From CAYRKT01 sp964425005 (lineage in GTDB: Bacteria; Synergistota; Synergistia; CAYRKT01): a stretch of 14,111 nt of DNA. Below are positions 1-6,845 of this stretch, one piece after another; the first letter of the stretch is position 1; each line of letters starts with the position of its first letter. The notes under the pieces were generated by a model. It searched no databases, was not told the origin of the DNA, and saw only the letters and a list, made by a program, of their open reading frames with translations. The stretch covers positions 1-14,111 of the forward strand of contig CAYRKT010000039.1 in the NCBI GenBank assembly GCA_964425005.1, written 5' to 3'. The position numbers were made by a program, and so were the translations under genes.

Positions 1-1
1 C

Positions 2-310
2 TGGTACGCCCTGGTGGGGGAAAGGCCCAGGGCCGTCAGGAAGCTCGCCCTCGTGGGCGGCTCAGGGGGGGCCTTCTGGAGGGAGGCCAGGGAGCTAGGG
101 GCCGACCTCTTCGTGACCTGCGACGTGAGATACCACCAGGCCATGGAGGCCCTGGGGAACTTGCCGATCCTCGAGCTGGACCACGGGGAGATGGAGAGGG
201 CCTCCCTTCCCGGTCTGGTGGAGAGGATAAGGTCCTTCGTCCCGGGGCTCAGGGTGGAGCTCTGGGAGGATGAGCCGGTGAGCCCCTACGGGGAGCTGGG
301 GAGGATCTAG
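2..310 (+). CDS. NIF3/DUF34-family metal-binding protein, C-terminal part (5' end outside window)
   Basis: The reading frame is open from the first bases (W-Y-A-L-V-G...) and ends in TAG at 308-310, so the gene starts upstream of the window and about 102 C-terminal codons are present. The segments VGGSGGAFWREARELGADLF, VTCDVRYHQAMEAL and LELDHGEMER match the C-terminal half of NIF3-family proteins, which carry a GSG.....A...GAD...TGD..YH pattern and a late H...E metal-ligand segment. Family members are hexameric or trimeric proteins with a dinuclear metal centre; their cellular role is unsettled and older names such as GTP cyclohydrolase I type 2 are doubtful. The stop codon is directly followed by the TTG start of the next gene, so the two are probably co-translated. 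Family assignment is confident, function is not. Confidence 0.85.
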   Translation, partial: WYALVGERPRAVRKLALVGGSGGAFWREARELGADLFVTCDVRYHQAMEALGNLPILELDHGEMERASLPGLVERIRSFVPGLRVELWEDEPVSPYGELGRI

Positions 311-745
311 TTGGGAGAGGCCAGGCTCTACTGCGACGGCGCCTCCAAGGGGAACCCCGGCGAGGCGGGCTGTGCCTTCGTGATAGAGGCCGAGGGGCTT
401 TCGGTGGAGTGCTTCTTCCCCATAGGGGTTGCCACCAACAACGTGGCCGAGTACCTCGCCCTGCTCCTGGGCCTCGAGGAGTGCCTGAGGAGGGGTTTCA
501 GGCGGGTCAGGGCCTTCTCCGACAGCGAGCTCCTGGTGAAGCAGCTCAGGGGCGAGTACGGGGTCAGGTCCCCCGTCCTCAAGCGCCTGCACGGGGAGGT
601 GCTGGCCCTGGCCTCCGCCTTCGAGCTCTTCTCCCTGGAGCACGTCCGCAGGGAGGAGAACGCCCTGACGGACGAGCTCGCCAACAGGGCCGTTAGGATA
701 CAGCGAAGGGTCAAAAGCTTCCTCGACATATCCTCTTTGGGGTGA
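311..745 (+). CDS. RNase HI-type ribonuclease (reverse-transcriptase-like RNase H fold)
   Basis: This 144-residue protein shows the RNase HI signature YCDGASKGNPG near the N-terminus, NNVAEY, SDSELL and ENALTDELAN. The four acidic metal ligands are all visible: D9, E47, D71 and D121. It should cleave the RNA strand of RNA:DNA hybrids with two divalent metals, in the cytoplasm, and may remove primers or misincorporated ribonucleotides. The length fits a stand-alone single-domain enzyme with no hybrid-binding N-terminal domain. TTG at 311 is chosen because it directly follows the preceding stop and has GGAGG at 300-304, six bases upstream. The gene ends with TGA six bases before trpS. It resembles the short RVT_3-type branch more than E. 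coli RnhA, so no gene symbol is given. Confidence 0.88.
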   Translation: MGEARLYCDGASKGNPGEAGCAFVIEAEGLSVECFFPIGVATNNVAEYLALLLGLEECLRRGFRRVRAFSDSELLVKQLRGEYGVRSPVLKRLHGEVLALASAFELFSLEHVRREENALTDELANRAVRIQRRVKSFLDISSLG

Positions 746-751
746 TGGGTC

Positions 752-1738
752 ATGGCGGAGCGGGTTTTCAGCGGCATGAGGCCCACCGGGAGGCTTCACC
801 TGGGACACCTGGCCGGGGCTTTGCGCAACTGGGTGGCCCTGCAGGAGAGCTACGACTGCTTCTACTGCATAGTGGACTGGCACGCCCTGATGTCCGAGTA
901 CAAGGACTCCTCCAGGATCAGGGAGAACAGCCTTCAGGTGCTCATAGATTGGCTCTCGGTGGGGCTAGATCCGAAGCGATGCACCATCTTCGTCCAGTCC
1001 CACGTGCCCCAGCACGCGGAGCTTCACGTGGCGCTGTCGGTGGTGACGCCCCTGGGGTGGCTCACCCGAAACCCCACCTTCAAGGATCAGCTCAAACAGC
1101 TCAAGGAGAAGGACGTACACACCTACGCCTTCCTGGGATATCCGGTCCTTCAGGCCGCCGACATACTCCTCTACAAGGCCGAGCTCGTCCCCGTGGGGGA
1201 GGACCAGGCCGCCCATCTGGAGATATGTCGCGAGATAGCCAGGCGCTTCAACTTCTACTTCGGTCCTGTCTTCCCCGAGCCCAGGACGCTGCTCACTGAA
1301 ACACCCAGGGTCCCCGGCACCGACGGCAGGAAGATGAGCAAGTCCTACGGCAACGCCATAGAGCTGGGGGAGGACCCGGGTTCCGTGTGGGAGAAGCTTA
1401 GGACCATGGTCACCGATCCGGCCAGGTACAGGAGGAGCGATCCGGGCAACCCGGATGTCTGTCCCGTCTTCGACCTGCACAAGGTCTTCACCTCGGACCT
1501 CTCCAGGCGGGAGGAGCTAGCCCACGGGTGCAGGAGCGCCTCCATAGGCTGCATCGACTGCAAAAGGGTGCTCTTCGACCACCTGGAGCCGACGATGGCC
1601 CCCATAAGGGAGAGGAGGCGCTACCTGGAGTCCCACGGCGAAGAGCTCCTGGACATAGCCAGGGAGGGGGCGAGGAAGGCCAGGGAGGTGGCTGAGCCCG
1701 TGATGGAGGAGGTAAAGAGGGCGATAGGCTTGCCATGA
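752..1738 (+). CDS. trpS: Tryptophan--tRNA ligase
   Basis: The gene encodes a 328-residue class Ic aminoacyl-tRNA synthetase that charges tRNA-Trp in the cytoplasm. The HIGH-type motif is seen as GRLHLGHLAGAL (H16-L-G-H19) and the KMSKS loop is perfect (K194-S198, in DGRKMSKSYGNAI). The segment GEDQAAHLEICREIARRFN is the typical tryptophanyl/tyrosyl subclass stretch following the substrate pocket. The length equals that of ordinary bacterial TrpS. ATG at 752 follows a GGGG stretch by a few bases; an earlier ATG at 742 is in another frame. The last bases overlap the scpA start by four (ATGA), which indicates translational coupling. No leader peptide or T-box is visible in the six-base gap upstream, so control probably lies at the operon promoter outside the window. 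Confidence 0.97.
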   Translation: MAERVFSGMRPTGRLHLGHLAGALRNWVALQESYDCFYCIVDWHALMSEYKDSSRIRENSLQVLIDWLSVGLDPKRCTIFVQSHVPQHAELHVALSVVTPLGWLTRNPTFKDQLKQLKEKDVHTYAFLGYPVLQAADILLYKAELVPVGEDQAAHLEICREIARRFNFYFGPVFPEPRTLLTETPRVPGTDGRKMSKSYGNAIELGEDPGSVWEKLRTMVTDPARYRRSDPGNPDVCPVFDLHKVFTSDLSRREELAHGCRSASIGCIDCKRVLFDHLEPTMAPIRERRRYLESHGEELLDIAREGARKAREVAEPVMEEVKRAIGLP

Positions 1739-2460
1739 GGGTCCTCCTCTACGTGGAGCAGGACTGCTTCAAGGGCCCCTTCGAGCTCCTGCTCTCCCTG
1801 CTGGAGGAGGGCAGGATATCCGTCCTCGAGGTGAGGATCGCCGACATCGTCAGGTCTTACCTGGAGCGCCTGAGGGAAAGTCGCCTGAGCTTCGAGGAGT
1901 CCTGCTTCTTCCTGGAGCGCGTCCTGGAGCTCTTCTTCAGGAAGCTGGAGGCCCTCTTGAGGTCCGGTGCCGAGGAGGAGGCCGAGGACGAGGTCCCGCC
2001 GCTCCAGGAGGAGGCGCTGGTCCTGGCCCCCTCTCCCTTCGAGGCCCTGGCCAGGGCCTTGGCCGGGAGGCTAGCGCGCTACGGGGCGCAGTTCAGGAGG
2101 ATCCCGGGGGGGGAGGAGAGGGTCGAGCTCGAGGAGCTGGACGTGCTGGAGCTCGCCAGGGTCTACTTCGCGCTGGTCCGCTCCAGGGAGGAGGTCAGGC
2201 GAGGGGAGAGGGCCGCGGCGGAGTCGCTCTCGGCCCTGTTCTCCCCCCTCAAGCCCATAGAGCACTACGCGGAGAGGGTCCTGGAGCTGGTCTCCTCGAG
2301 GGGACGCTGCACCCTGGCGGAGCTCCTCTCTTCCCTGGGCGGCAACCGGAGGGGCGTGGTGGCGATATTCCTGGCCCTCCTCGAGCTCCTGCGCCTCGGG
2401 AGGTGCGAGTGCCGCGGCGTGGACCTGGGGGCGGAGGTGCTCCTGGCGGATGGGGTTTGA
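1735..2460 (+). CDS. scpA: Segregation and condensation protein A (kleisin subunit)
   Basis: This 241-residue protein is the kleisin partner of SMC and ScpB in the bacterial condensin-like complex. The N-terminus (FKGPFELLLSLLEEGRISVLEVRIADIV) contains the FxGPLdLLL..I....idI..i.iadI pattern that defines ScpA. The middle is a very acidic, Glu-rich linker (about residues 80-90). The C-terminus (around residues 185-225, with RCTLAELLSSLGGNRRGVVA and then FLALLELLRLGRC) matches the winged-helix that binds the SMC head. ATG at 1735 overlaps the trpS stop as ATGA. The start of scpB overlaps its 3' end by 11 bases. Overlapping scpA-scpB genes are the usual arrangement and fit a requirement for fixed stoichiometry. 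Confidence 0.93.
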   Translation: MRVLLYVEQDCFKGPFELLLSLLEEGRISVLEVRIADIVRSYLERLRESRLSFEESCFFLERVLELFFRKLEALLRSGAEEEAEDEVPPLQEEALVLAPSPFEALARALAGRLARYGAQFRRIPGGEERVELEELDVLELARVYFALVRSREEVRRGERAAAESLSALFSPLKPIEHYAERVLELVSSRGRCTLAELLSSLGGNRRGVVAIFLALLELLRLGRCECRGVDLGAEVLLADGV

Positions 2461-3004
2461 GCTGTCGGAGGAGGCCAGGGCGGTGGAGGTGGCCCTGTTC
2501 CTGAGCGACGAGCCCAGGAGCGAGGAGGAGCTCTCCGAGATAACGGGGCTGAGCCCTGACTCGGTGAGGCTGGCCCTCGAGGAGCTATCGGTCCACTACC
2601 TCCACCACGGCCTGGAGCTCAGGAGGGGGCCTAAGGGCTTTGCTCTCTACTCCAGGGAGGGGTTTTGCGAGGTTGCCTCGAGGGCGATGAGGGAGGGGGT
2701 GAAGAGGGTTTCCCTGGGGAGGGCTGCGCTGGAGGTGCTCGCGATAATAGCCTACAGGCAGCCCATCACCAAGGGAGAGATAGAGGAGATAAGGGGGGTT
2801 CGCTGCGACAAGGCCCTGGACAAGCTCCTGTCCCTTGGCCTGGTGAGGGCGGCGGGGAGGAGGAAGAGCCTGGGCGCCCCGATGCTCTACAGGACCACCG
2901 ATAGGTTCCTGGAGCTCCTGGGGATCTCCTCGCTGGAGGAGCTCCCGAGCGAGGAGGAGCTCTCGTCCGAGGGGCTTTTGTCGGAGGGGAGTGATGATCC
3001 TTGA
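2450..3004 (+). CDS. scpB: Segregation and condensation protein B
   Basis: The 184-residue product binds the kleisin ScpA as a dimer and completes the SMC-ScpAB complex. The most diagnostic stretch is ALEVLAIIAYRQPITKGEIE followed by IRGV, where the recognition segment of the second winged helix begins; the first winged helix covers about residues 8-75. The tail after residue 160 (SSLEELPSEEELSSEG...) is acidic and serine-rich, without an evident domain, as is usual in this family. ATG at 2450 lies inside the end of scpA, and its own TGA stop shares bases with the TTG start of rluB (TTGA). Translation of scpA, scpB and rluB is therefore probably coupled. Confidence 0.95.
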   Translation: MGFELSEEARAVEVALFLSDEPRSEEELSEITGLSPDSVRLALEELSVHYLHHGLELRRGPKGFALYSREGFCEVASRAMREGVKRVSLGRAALEVLAIIAYRQPITKGEIEEIRGVRCDKALDKLLSLGLVRAAGRRKSLGAPMLYRTTDRFLELLGISSLEELPSEEELSSEGLLSEGSDDP

Positions 3005-3726
3005 AGGTTAGGCTCAACAAGTTCATAGCCATGTGCGGCGTCGCTCCCAGGCGCAAGGCCGAGGAGCTGATCCTGAGGGGCAAGGTGAAGGTCAACGACG
3101 CTGTGGTGAGGACCCTGTCCTACTTCGTCAACCCCGAGACCGACGAGGTCAAGGTGGGAGACAGGGTCATAAGGCCGCTGGAGAAGGTCTACCTGGTGAT
3201 GAACAAACCGCCTGGGGTGGTCTGCTCCGTGAAGGACCCCTTCAACCCCACGGTGATCTCCCTCCTGCCGGAGGAGATAAGGAGGGCCGCGGTCTACCCC
3301 GTGGGGCGGCTGGACCTGGACAGCGAGGGGCTTTTGGTCATCACCAACGACGGGGATCTCACCTACGAGATCACCCACCCGAAGCATGGGATAAACAAGA
3401 CCTACCACGTCCTGCTCGACAGGCCCCTCTCGGAGGGGGATCTGCGCAGGTGGAGGGAGGGGCTCATATACGAGAGGGAGGTCCTGGTCCCCGTGGCCGT
3501 CAGGCCCCTCCCCTTCGAGCCCCGGGGGCGCTGGGTCGAGGTGGTGATAGACGAGGGGATAAAGAGGGAGGTCAGGAAGATGGCCTGGGCCCTGGGCTAC
3601 GAGGTGGAGCGCCTAATAAGGGTGGCCATAGGGAGGATGAGGCTTGGGCGCCTGGAGAGGGGGAGCTTCAGGGTCCTGAGCGGCCAGGCCCTGAGGCAGA
3701 TGATCAGGAGGGGCGGCGAGGTTTGA
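3001..3726 (+). CDS. rluB: rRNA pseudouridine synthase, RsuA/RluB/RluE/RluF family
   Basis: The 241-residue protein has an N-terminal S4 RNA-binding domain (about residues 3-50, VRLNKFIAMCGVAPRRKAEE) followed by the RsuA-type catalytic domain. The catalytic motif is VGRLDLDSEGLL with Asp105 as the nucleophile. Other family landmarks are LVMNKPPGVVCS, INKTYHVLL and DEGIKREVRKM. Family members isomerise uridine in rRNA; RluB modifies the 23S peptidyl-transferase region, and the gene position after scpB is typical of RluB, so that name is preferred over RsuA. The start is TTG at 3001, forming TTGA with the scpB stop. A near-perfect promoter for the next operon begins 17 bases after its stop. Confidence 0.92.
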   Translation: MKVRLNKFIAMCGVAPRRKAEELILRGKVKVNDAVVRTLSYFVNPETDEVKVGDRVIRPLEKVYLVMNKPPGVVCSVKDPFNPTVISLLPEEIRRAAVYPVGRLDLDSEGLLVITNDGDLTYEITHPKHGINKTYHVLLDRPLSEGDLRRWREGLIYEREVLVPVAVRPLPFEPRGRWVEVVIDEGIKREVRKMAWALGYEVERLIRVAIGRMRLGRLERGSFRVLSGQALRQMIRRGGEV

Positions 3727-3742
3727 GCCCCTCTCCTCGCGT

Positions 3743-3771
3743 TTGTCAACGGGGCTTTCCTGGTTTATAAT
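3743..3771 (+). promoter_or_regulatory. Sigma-70-type promoter of the HDOD-cmk-plsC operon
   Basis: TTGTCA at 3743-3748 (five of six bases of the -35 consensus) is followed after exactly 17 bases by a perfect TATAAT at 3766-3771. Transcription should begin near 3778, giving a leader of about 34 bases before ATG 3812. No operator is recognisable. Confidence 0.85.
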
Positions 3772-3811
3772 GGTGCCCGAGATACCCGTGATCTCATTGG
3801 GGGTTGGGGAG

Positions 3812-4684
3812 ATGAGCAGCGGACTCGACGAACGCACCAAGGAGCTGGTGATGAAGAGGGTGATCTCCCGGGTCAAGGACATCCCGTCCCTCCCCGACGC
3901 GGTCCTCAAGGCCCTTAAGATGTTGAACGACCCCAAGAGCAACGCCGCCGACGTGGCGGAGATCCTCTCCAGGGACGAGGGGCTCACGGTGAGGATACTG
4001 AAGCTGGCGAACTCCGCTTACTACGGCCTTCCCAGGCAGGTCACCAACCTCTCCGAGGCGGTGGCCATCCTGGGCTTTAAGACCGTCAAGAGCATAGTGC
4101 TGGCGGCTTCGGTCTACACCTACGTCAACAAGGGCTTCGACGGGTACGCCCTCCAGAGGGGGGATCTCTGGAGGCACTCCCTGGCGGTCGCGCTGGTCTC
4201 CAAGATGGTGGCCGAGAGGAAGAAGAGCTGTGACCCCGAGGAGGCCTTCATAGCCGGGGTCCTCCACGACATAGGGAAGATAGTGCTCAGCGAGTACGTT
4301 CGCTTCGGCTTCTCCCTCATCATGAAGATGGCCGAGGAGGAGCAGGTGCCCTTCATGGAGGCCGAGAGGAGGGTCCTGGGCTTCGACCACGCCGAGATAG
4401 GGGGCAAGATAATAGAGCAGTGGAACCTGCCCCCCGTCTACGCGGCGGTGGCTCGATTCCACCACGAGCCGGATCTGGCCCCGCAGGAGCACTCCAAGGT
4501 GGTGGACACCGTCCACGTCTCCAACCTGTGCGTCCTGATGCTGGGGGTGGGGATAGGGAGCGACGGGTTGCTCTACCCCCTGAGCGAGCGGGCCCTCTCC
4601 AACGTGGGCATCGAGAGCATGGAGCTTTTGATGTCCGACGCGGTGGACCTCCTGGTCAAGGAGGACCTCATGTCCCTCTCCTAG
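3812..4684 (+). CDS. HDOD-domain signalling protein
   Basis: The 290-residue protein is built almost entirely of an HDOD domain, an HD-superfamily fold used in bacterial signal transduction and usually not an enzyme. The segment IPSLPDAVLKALKMLNDP is the typical entry, followed by AEILSRDEGLTVRILKLANS and YYGLPRQVTNLSEAVAILGF. An HD pair is retained in GVLHDIGKIVLSEY (H152-D153), as are a later FDHAEIGG and a downstream FHHEP, so residual metal binding cannot be excluded. No receiver, GGDEF or EAL domain is attached. The frame is open further upstream to TTG 3743, but that codon is part of the -35 box, so a transcript from this promoter cannot carry it; ATG 3812 with GGGGG at 3799-3803 is the likely start. 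The stop precedes cmk by two bases. Confidence 0.88.
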   Translation: MSSGLDERTKELVMKRVISRVKDIPSLPDAVLKALKMLNDPKSNAADVAEILSRDEGLTVRILKLANSAYYGLPRQVTNLSEAVAILGFKTVKSIVLAASVYTYVNKGFDGYALQRGDLWRHSLAVALVSKMVAERKKSCDPEEAFIAGVLHDIGKIVLSEYVRFGFSLIMKMAEEEQVPFMEAERRVLGFDHAEIGGKIIEQWNLPPVYAAVARFHHEPDLAPQEHSKVVDTVHVSNLCVLMLGVGIGSDGLLYPLSERALSNVGIESMELLMSDAVDLLVKEDLMSLS

Positions 4685-4686
4685 CC

Positions 4687-5355
4687 ATGCCCTTCGTGGT
4701 GGCCATCGACGGCCCCGCCGGGGCCGGGAAGAGCACCGTGGCCCGAAAGCTCGCGGAGAGACTGGGCTTGTTGTACCTGGACACGGGGGCCATGTACAGG
4801 GCGGTGGCCCTCTTCTTCCTGAGGAGGGGCCTTCCGCCCGAGGAGGAGCTAGTCTGCCCCAGGCTTTCCGAGGTGGAGCTTCGCCTGGAGGGGGATAGGG
4901 TTTACCTCTGCGGCGAGGACGTGACCAGGGCGATAAGGAGCCCCGAGGTGGACAGGTCCGTTAGCCTCTATTCGGCCATCGGCTGCGTCAGGGAGCTCAT
5001 GGTCGGGCTTCAGAGGGAGATCGTAGAGGCCAGAGGGGGCGGGGTGGCCGAGGGCAGGGACGTGGGCACCGCGGTCTTCCCGGGCGCCGCGTTGAAGGTC
5101 TTCCTCTGGGCCTCCCCCGAGGAGAGGGCCAGGCGGCGGCTGTCGGAGAGGGGCGAAGGCCTCACCTACGAGGAGGTCCTGGAGGACATAAGGAGGAGGG
5201 ACGAGATCGACAGCGCCAGGGCTATAAACCCCCTGAGGAGGGCGGAGGACGCCCTCTTCGTGGACACCACCTCCATGTCCATCGAGGAGGTGGTGGGGCT
5301 CCTCGAGCGCGCCGCCAGGGAGGCGGCAGCGGAGAGGGGGTTGCTCCTCCCTTGA
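4687..5355 (+). CDS. cmk: Cytidylate kinase
   Basis: The 222-residue enzyme phosphorylates CMP and dCMP with ATP, recycling nucleotides from RNA turnover and phospholipid synthesis. It begins with IDGPAGAGKSTVARKLAERL, the P-loop (residues 9-17), followed by LYLDTGAMYRAVA, the hallmark of the Cmk family. AEGRDVGTAVFPGA in the NMP-binding part and RRRDEIDSARAINPL near the C-terminus complete the family signature. ATG at 4687 gives the expected N-terminus; the same frame is open far upstream inside the HDOD gene, but that extension is not credible. Two bases separate it from the HDOD gene, and its TGA overlaps the TTG start of plsC. The pairing with plsC is common and links CMP release in lipid synthesis with its reuse. 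Confidence 0.96.
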   Translation: MPFVVAIDGPAGAGKSTVARKLAERLGLLYLDTGAMYRAVALFFLRRGLPPEEELVCPRLSEVELRLEGDRVYLCGEDVTRAIRSPEVDRSVSLYSAIGCVRELMVGLQREIVEARGGGVAEGRDVGTAVFPGAALKVFLWASPEERARRRLSERGEGLTYEEVLEDIRRRDEIDSARAINPLRRAEDALFVDTTSMSIEEVVGLLERAAREAAAERGLLLP

Positions 5356-5951
5356 GGGCTCTCTTCTACTCCTTCTGCAAGCTCTTCACCTGGGCCTTCC
5401 TGAAGCTCTACAACGGTCTTGAGGTCCGGGGCGTAGAACACATACCCAAAAGCGGTCCCTTCCTCCTGGCCTCCACCCACCACAGCAACCTCGACCCGGT
5501 GGCGGTGGGTTCCGCCTGCCCCAGGAGGCTTCGCTTCCTGGCCAAGAGGGAGCTCTTCTCCAACAGGGCCTTCGGGTGGTTGATATCGGCTCTTGGGGCC
5601 ATACCCCTTCCCAGGGGGGAGGTGGGCATGGCGGCCATGAAGGAGGCCTTGAAGGTCCTGTCCAGGGGGGAGGGTCTGCTCATCTTCCCCGAGGGGACCA
5701 GGGGACCCGAGGGGGCCATAAGGCCCCTCCAGGAGGGGGTGGCCTTCCTGGCGCTCAAGGCCTCCGTCCCGGTGGTCCCCTGCCTGATAAGGGGAAGCTC
5801 TTTCGCCATGCCCAGGGGCTCTTCCTTCGTCAGGCCCTGCAGGATAAGGGTCCTCTTCGGGAAGCCCCTTTACCCCGTGGAGGGGGAGTCCAGGTCCTCC
5901 TTCCTGTACAGGCTGAGGTGCGCCCTGGAGGAGCTTCTAGCCATGCCCTAG
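5352..5951 (+). CDS. plsC: 1-acylglycerol-3-phosphate O-acyltransferase (PlsC-type)
   Basis: The 199-residue protein has the acyltransferase motifs in order: H43-x4-D48 in STHHSNLDP, FLAKRELFSN (about 62-71), FPEGTRGP (112-119), and VPVVPCLIRG. It should acylate lysophosphatidate to phosphatidate at the inner face of the membrane. The N-terminus (FYSFCKLFTWAFLKLYNGLE) is amphipathic and probably membrane-associated instead of a full transmembrane helix. The TTG start at 5352 overlaps the cmk stop as TTGA, with GAGAGGGGG about 11 bases upstream. Its last 15 bases overlap the 3' end of the convergent rsmA gene. Length and motifs are complete. Confidence 0.92.
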   Translation: MRALFYSFCKLFTWAFLKLYNGLEVRGVEHIPKSGPFLLASTHHSNLDPVAVGSACPRRLRFLAKRELFSNRAFGWLISALGAIPLPRGEVGMAAMKEALKVLSRGEGLLIFPEGTRGPEGAIRPLQEGVAFLALKASVPVVPCLIRGSSFAMPRGSSFVRPCRIRVLFGKPLYPVEGESRSSFLYRLRCALEELLAMP

Positions 5952-6773
5952 CCTCTCCAGGAGGCAAAGCCAGTCCCTTCCGGTCAGGTCCTCAGCCCTG
6001 CTCCCCTCCGGTATGCCGCAAAGGCCAAGCGCCTCCTCCGCGAGCTCCTCGGGGAAGCTCGAGCTCAGGGCGTTCAGCAGCTTCTTCCTCCTCGCGGAGA
6101 AGCCCACCCTCAGCAGGCCCTTGAGGGCCCTCAGGTCGAAGGTCCTGGAGGGGCTGGGCTTGAAGAGGACGAGCCTCGAGCTCACGCTGGGGCTAGGGGT
6201 GAAGGCCCCCGGGGGTATCTTGCGGAGGAGCTTTAGCTCCCCCAGGAGCTCCATCGCCACGCCCAGGGGGCATCTCTCCCTGCTTCCCGCCCTGGCGCCA
6301 AGCCTCCTCGCGAACTCCTCCTGGACGGTGAGGAGCATCAGCTCGCACCCTTCGAGCTCCTCCAGCATCTTCCAGGCTATGGGGGTGCTTATGTGGTAGG
6401 GTAGGTTTGAGACCACCTTGAGGCGGTATCCCATGGAGGCGGCTCTAAGCTCTATCGCCCTCATGTCCACCCCGCAGGCGTCCTCCAGCAACACCTCCAC
6501 GTTGGGGAGCTTGAGGATCGTCCTCTCCCATATGGGCCTGAAGCGGGGGTCTATCTCTATCGCCACCACCCTGCCGGCCCTCTGGGCCAGCAGATAGGTC
6601 AGAAGACCCGGCCCTGCCCCCACCTCTATCACCAGGTCCTCCTTGCCCACGGAGGCCAGATCCACCATCCCGCGGAGGATCCCCTCGTCCAGCAGGAAGT
6701 TCTGCCCCAAGTCGGTGTTGGCCCTTATCTTGAGGTCCTTGAGCATTTCCCTGAACTCCCTGGCAGAGCTCAC
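5937..6773 (-). CDS. rsmA: 16S rRNA (adenine1518-N6/adenine1519-N6)-dimethyltransferase
   Basis: The 278-residue SAM-dependent enzyme dimethylates two adjacent adenosines at the 3' end of 16S rRNA during small-subunit maturation. Motifs seen: LGQNFLLD (22-29), the SAM-binding VIEVGAGPGLL (48-58), VVAIEIDP (69-76), and the catalytic NLPY (123-126). The C-terminal helical domain contains FSARRKKLLNAL, typical of KsgA. The start is GTG at 6773-6771, with a GGAGGG sequence about 12 bases upstream; ATG at codon 10 is a less likely alternative because LKIRAN would then sit almost at the N-terminus. It is the only intact non-accessory minus-strand gene in the window and converges on plsC with a 15-base overlap. 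Confidence 0.95.
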   Translation of the reverse strand: MSSAREFREMLKDLKIRANTDLGQNFLLDEGILRGMVDLASVGKEDLVIEVGAGPGLLTYLLAQRAGRVVAIEIDPRFRPIWERTILKLPNVEVLLEDACGVDMRAIELRAASMGYRLKVVSNLPYHISTPIAWKMLEELEGCELMLLTVQEEFARRLGARAGSRERCPLGVAMELLGELKLLRKIPPGAFTPSPSVSSRLVLFKPSPSRTFDLRALKGLLRVGFSARRKKLLNALSSSFPEELAEEALGLCGIPEGSRAEDLTGRDWLCLLERLGHG

Positions 6774-6790
6774 GGATTAGATCGCCCTCC

Positions 6791-6800
6791 CCCCATGGGG
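6791..6800. promoter_or_regulatory. CCCCATGGGG palindrome touching the -10 box (possible operator)
   Basis: A perfect 10-bp inverted repeat lies directly against the TATAAT at 6801-6806 and inside the promoter spacer. A regulator bound here would block RNA polymerase and could also affect the divergent rsmA gene. No known operator is recognised, and a short GC-rich palindrome can occur by chance. Confidence 0.3.
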
Positions 6801-6806
6801 TATAAT
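6801..6806 (+). promoter_or_regulatory. -10 box for the gene at 6846
   Basis: A perfect TATAAT in an AT-rich island (TATAATTTAA) within the 72-bp divergent intergenic space. Only a poor -35 is seen near 6777-6783 (TTAGAT/TAGATC), so the promoter may need an activator. Transcription would start near 6813. Confidence 0.6.
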
Positions 6807-6815
6807 TTAAACCCT

Positions 6816-6838
6816 CACCTCCTTTGGCGAAAGGGGTG
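6816..6838 (+). promoter_or_regulatory. Leader hairpin that pairs the Shine-Dalgarno sequence
   Basis: CACC-T-CCTTT (6816-6825) pairs with AAAGG-GGTG (6830-6838) around a GGCG loop: nine pairs with one bulged T. The right arm is the ribosome-binding site AAAGGGGTGAT of the TTG start at 6846. The left arm, CACCTCCTTT, copies the anti-Shine-Dalgarno end of 16S rRNA. With the predicted start near 6813, the hairpin would be almost the entire leader. Confidence 0.5.
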
Positions 6839-6845
6839 ATCCCGG

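Noticed and set aside
95..883. A 262-codon minus-strand frame across the RNase H and trpS starts
   Set aside because: It overlaps two well-supported plus-strand genes and has no recognisable domain.
3726..3760. AGCCCC...GGGGCT inverted repeat after rluB as a terminator
   Set aside because: The arms are six bases with a 19-base loop and no proper T-run, and it overlaps the HDOD promoter; too weak to call.
4420..4686. Upstream extension of the cmk frame into the HDOD gene
   Set aside because: The added stretch is an Arg/Gly/Pro-rich out-of-frame reading of the HDOD gene, and normal cytidylate kinases begin at the residue encoded at 4687.
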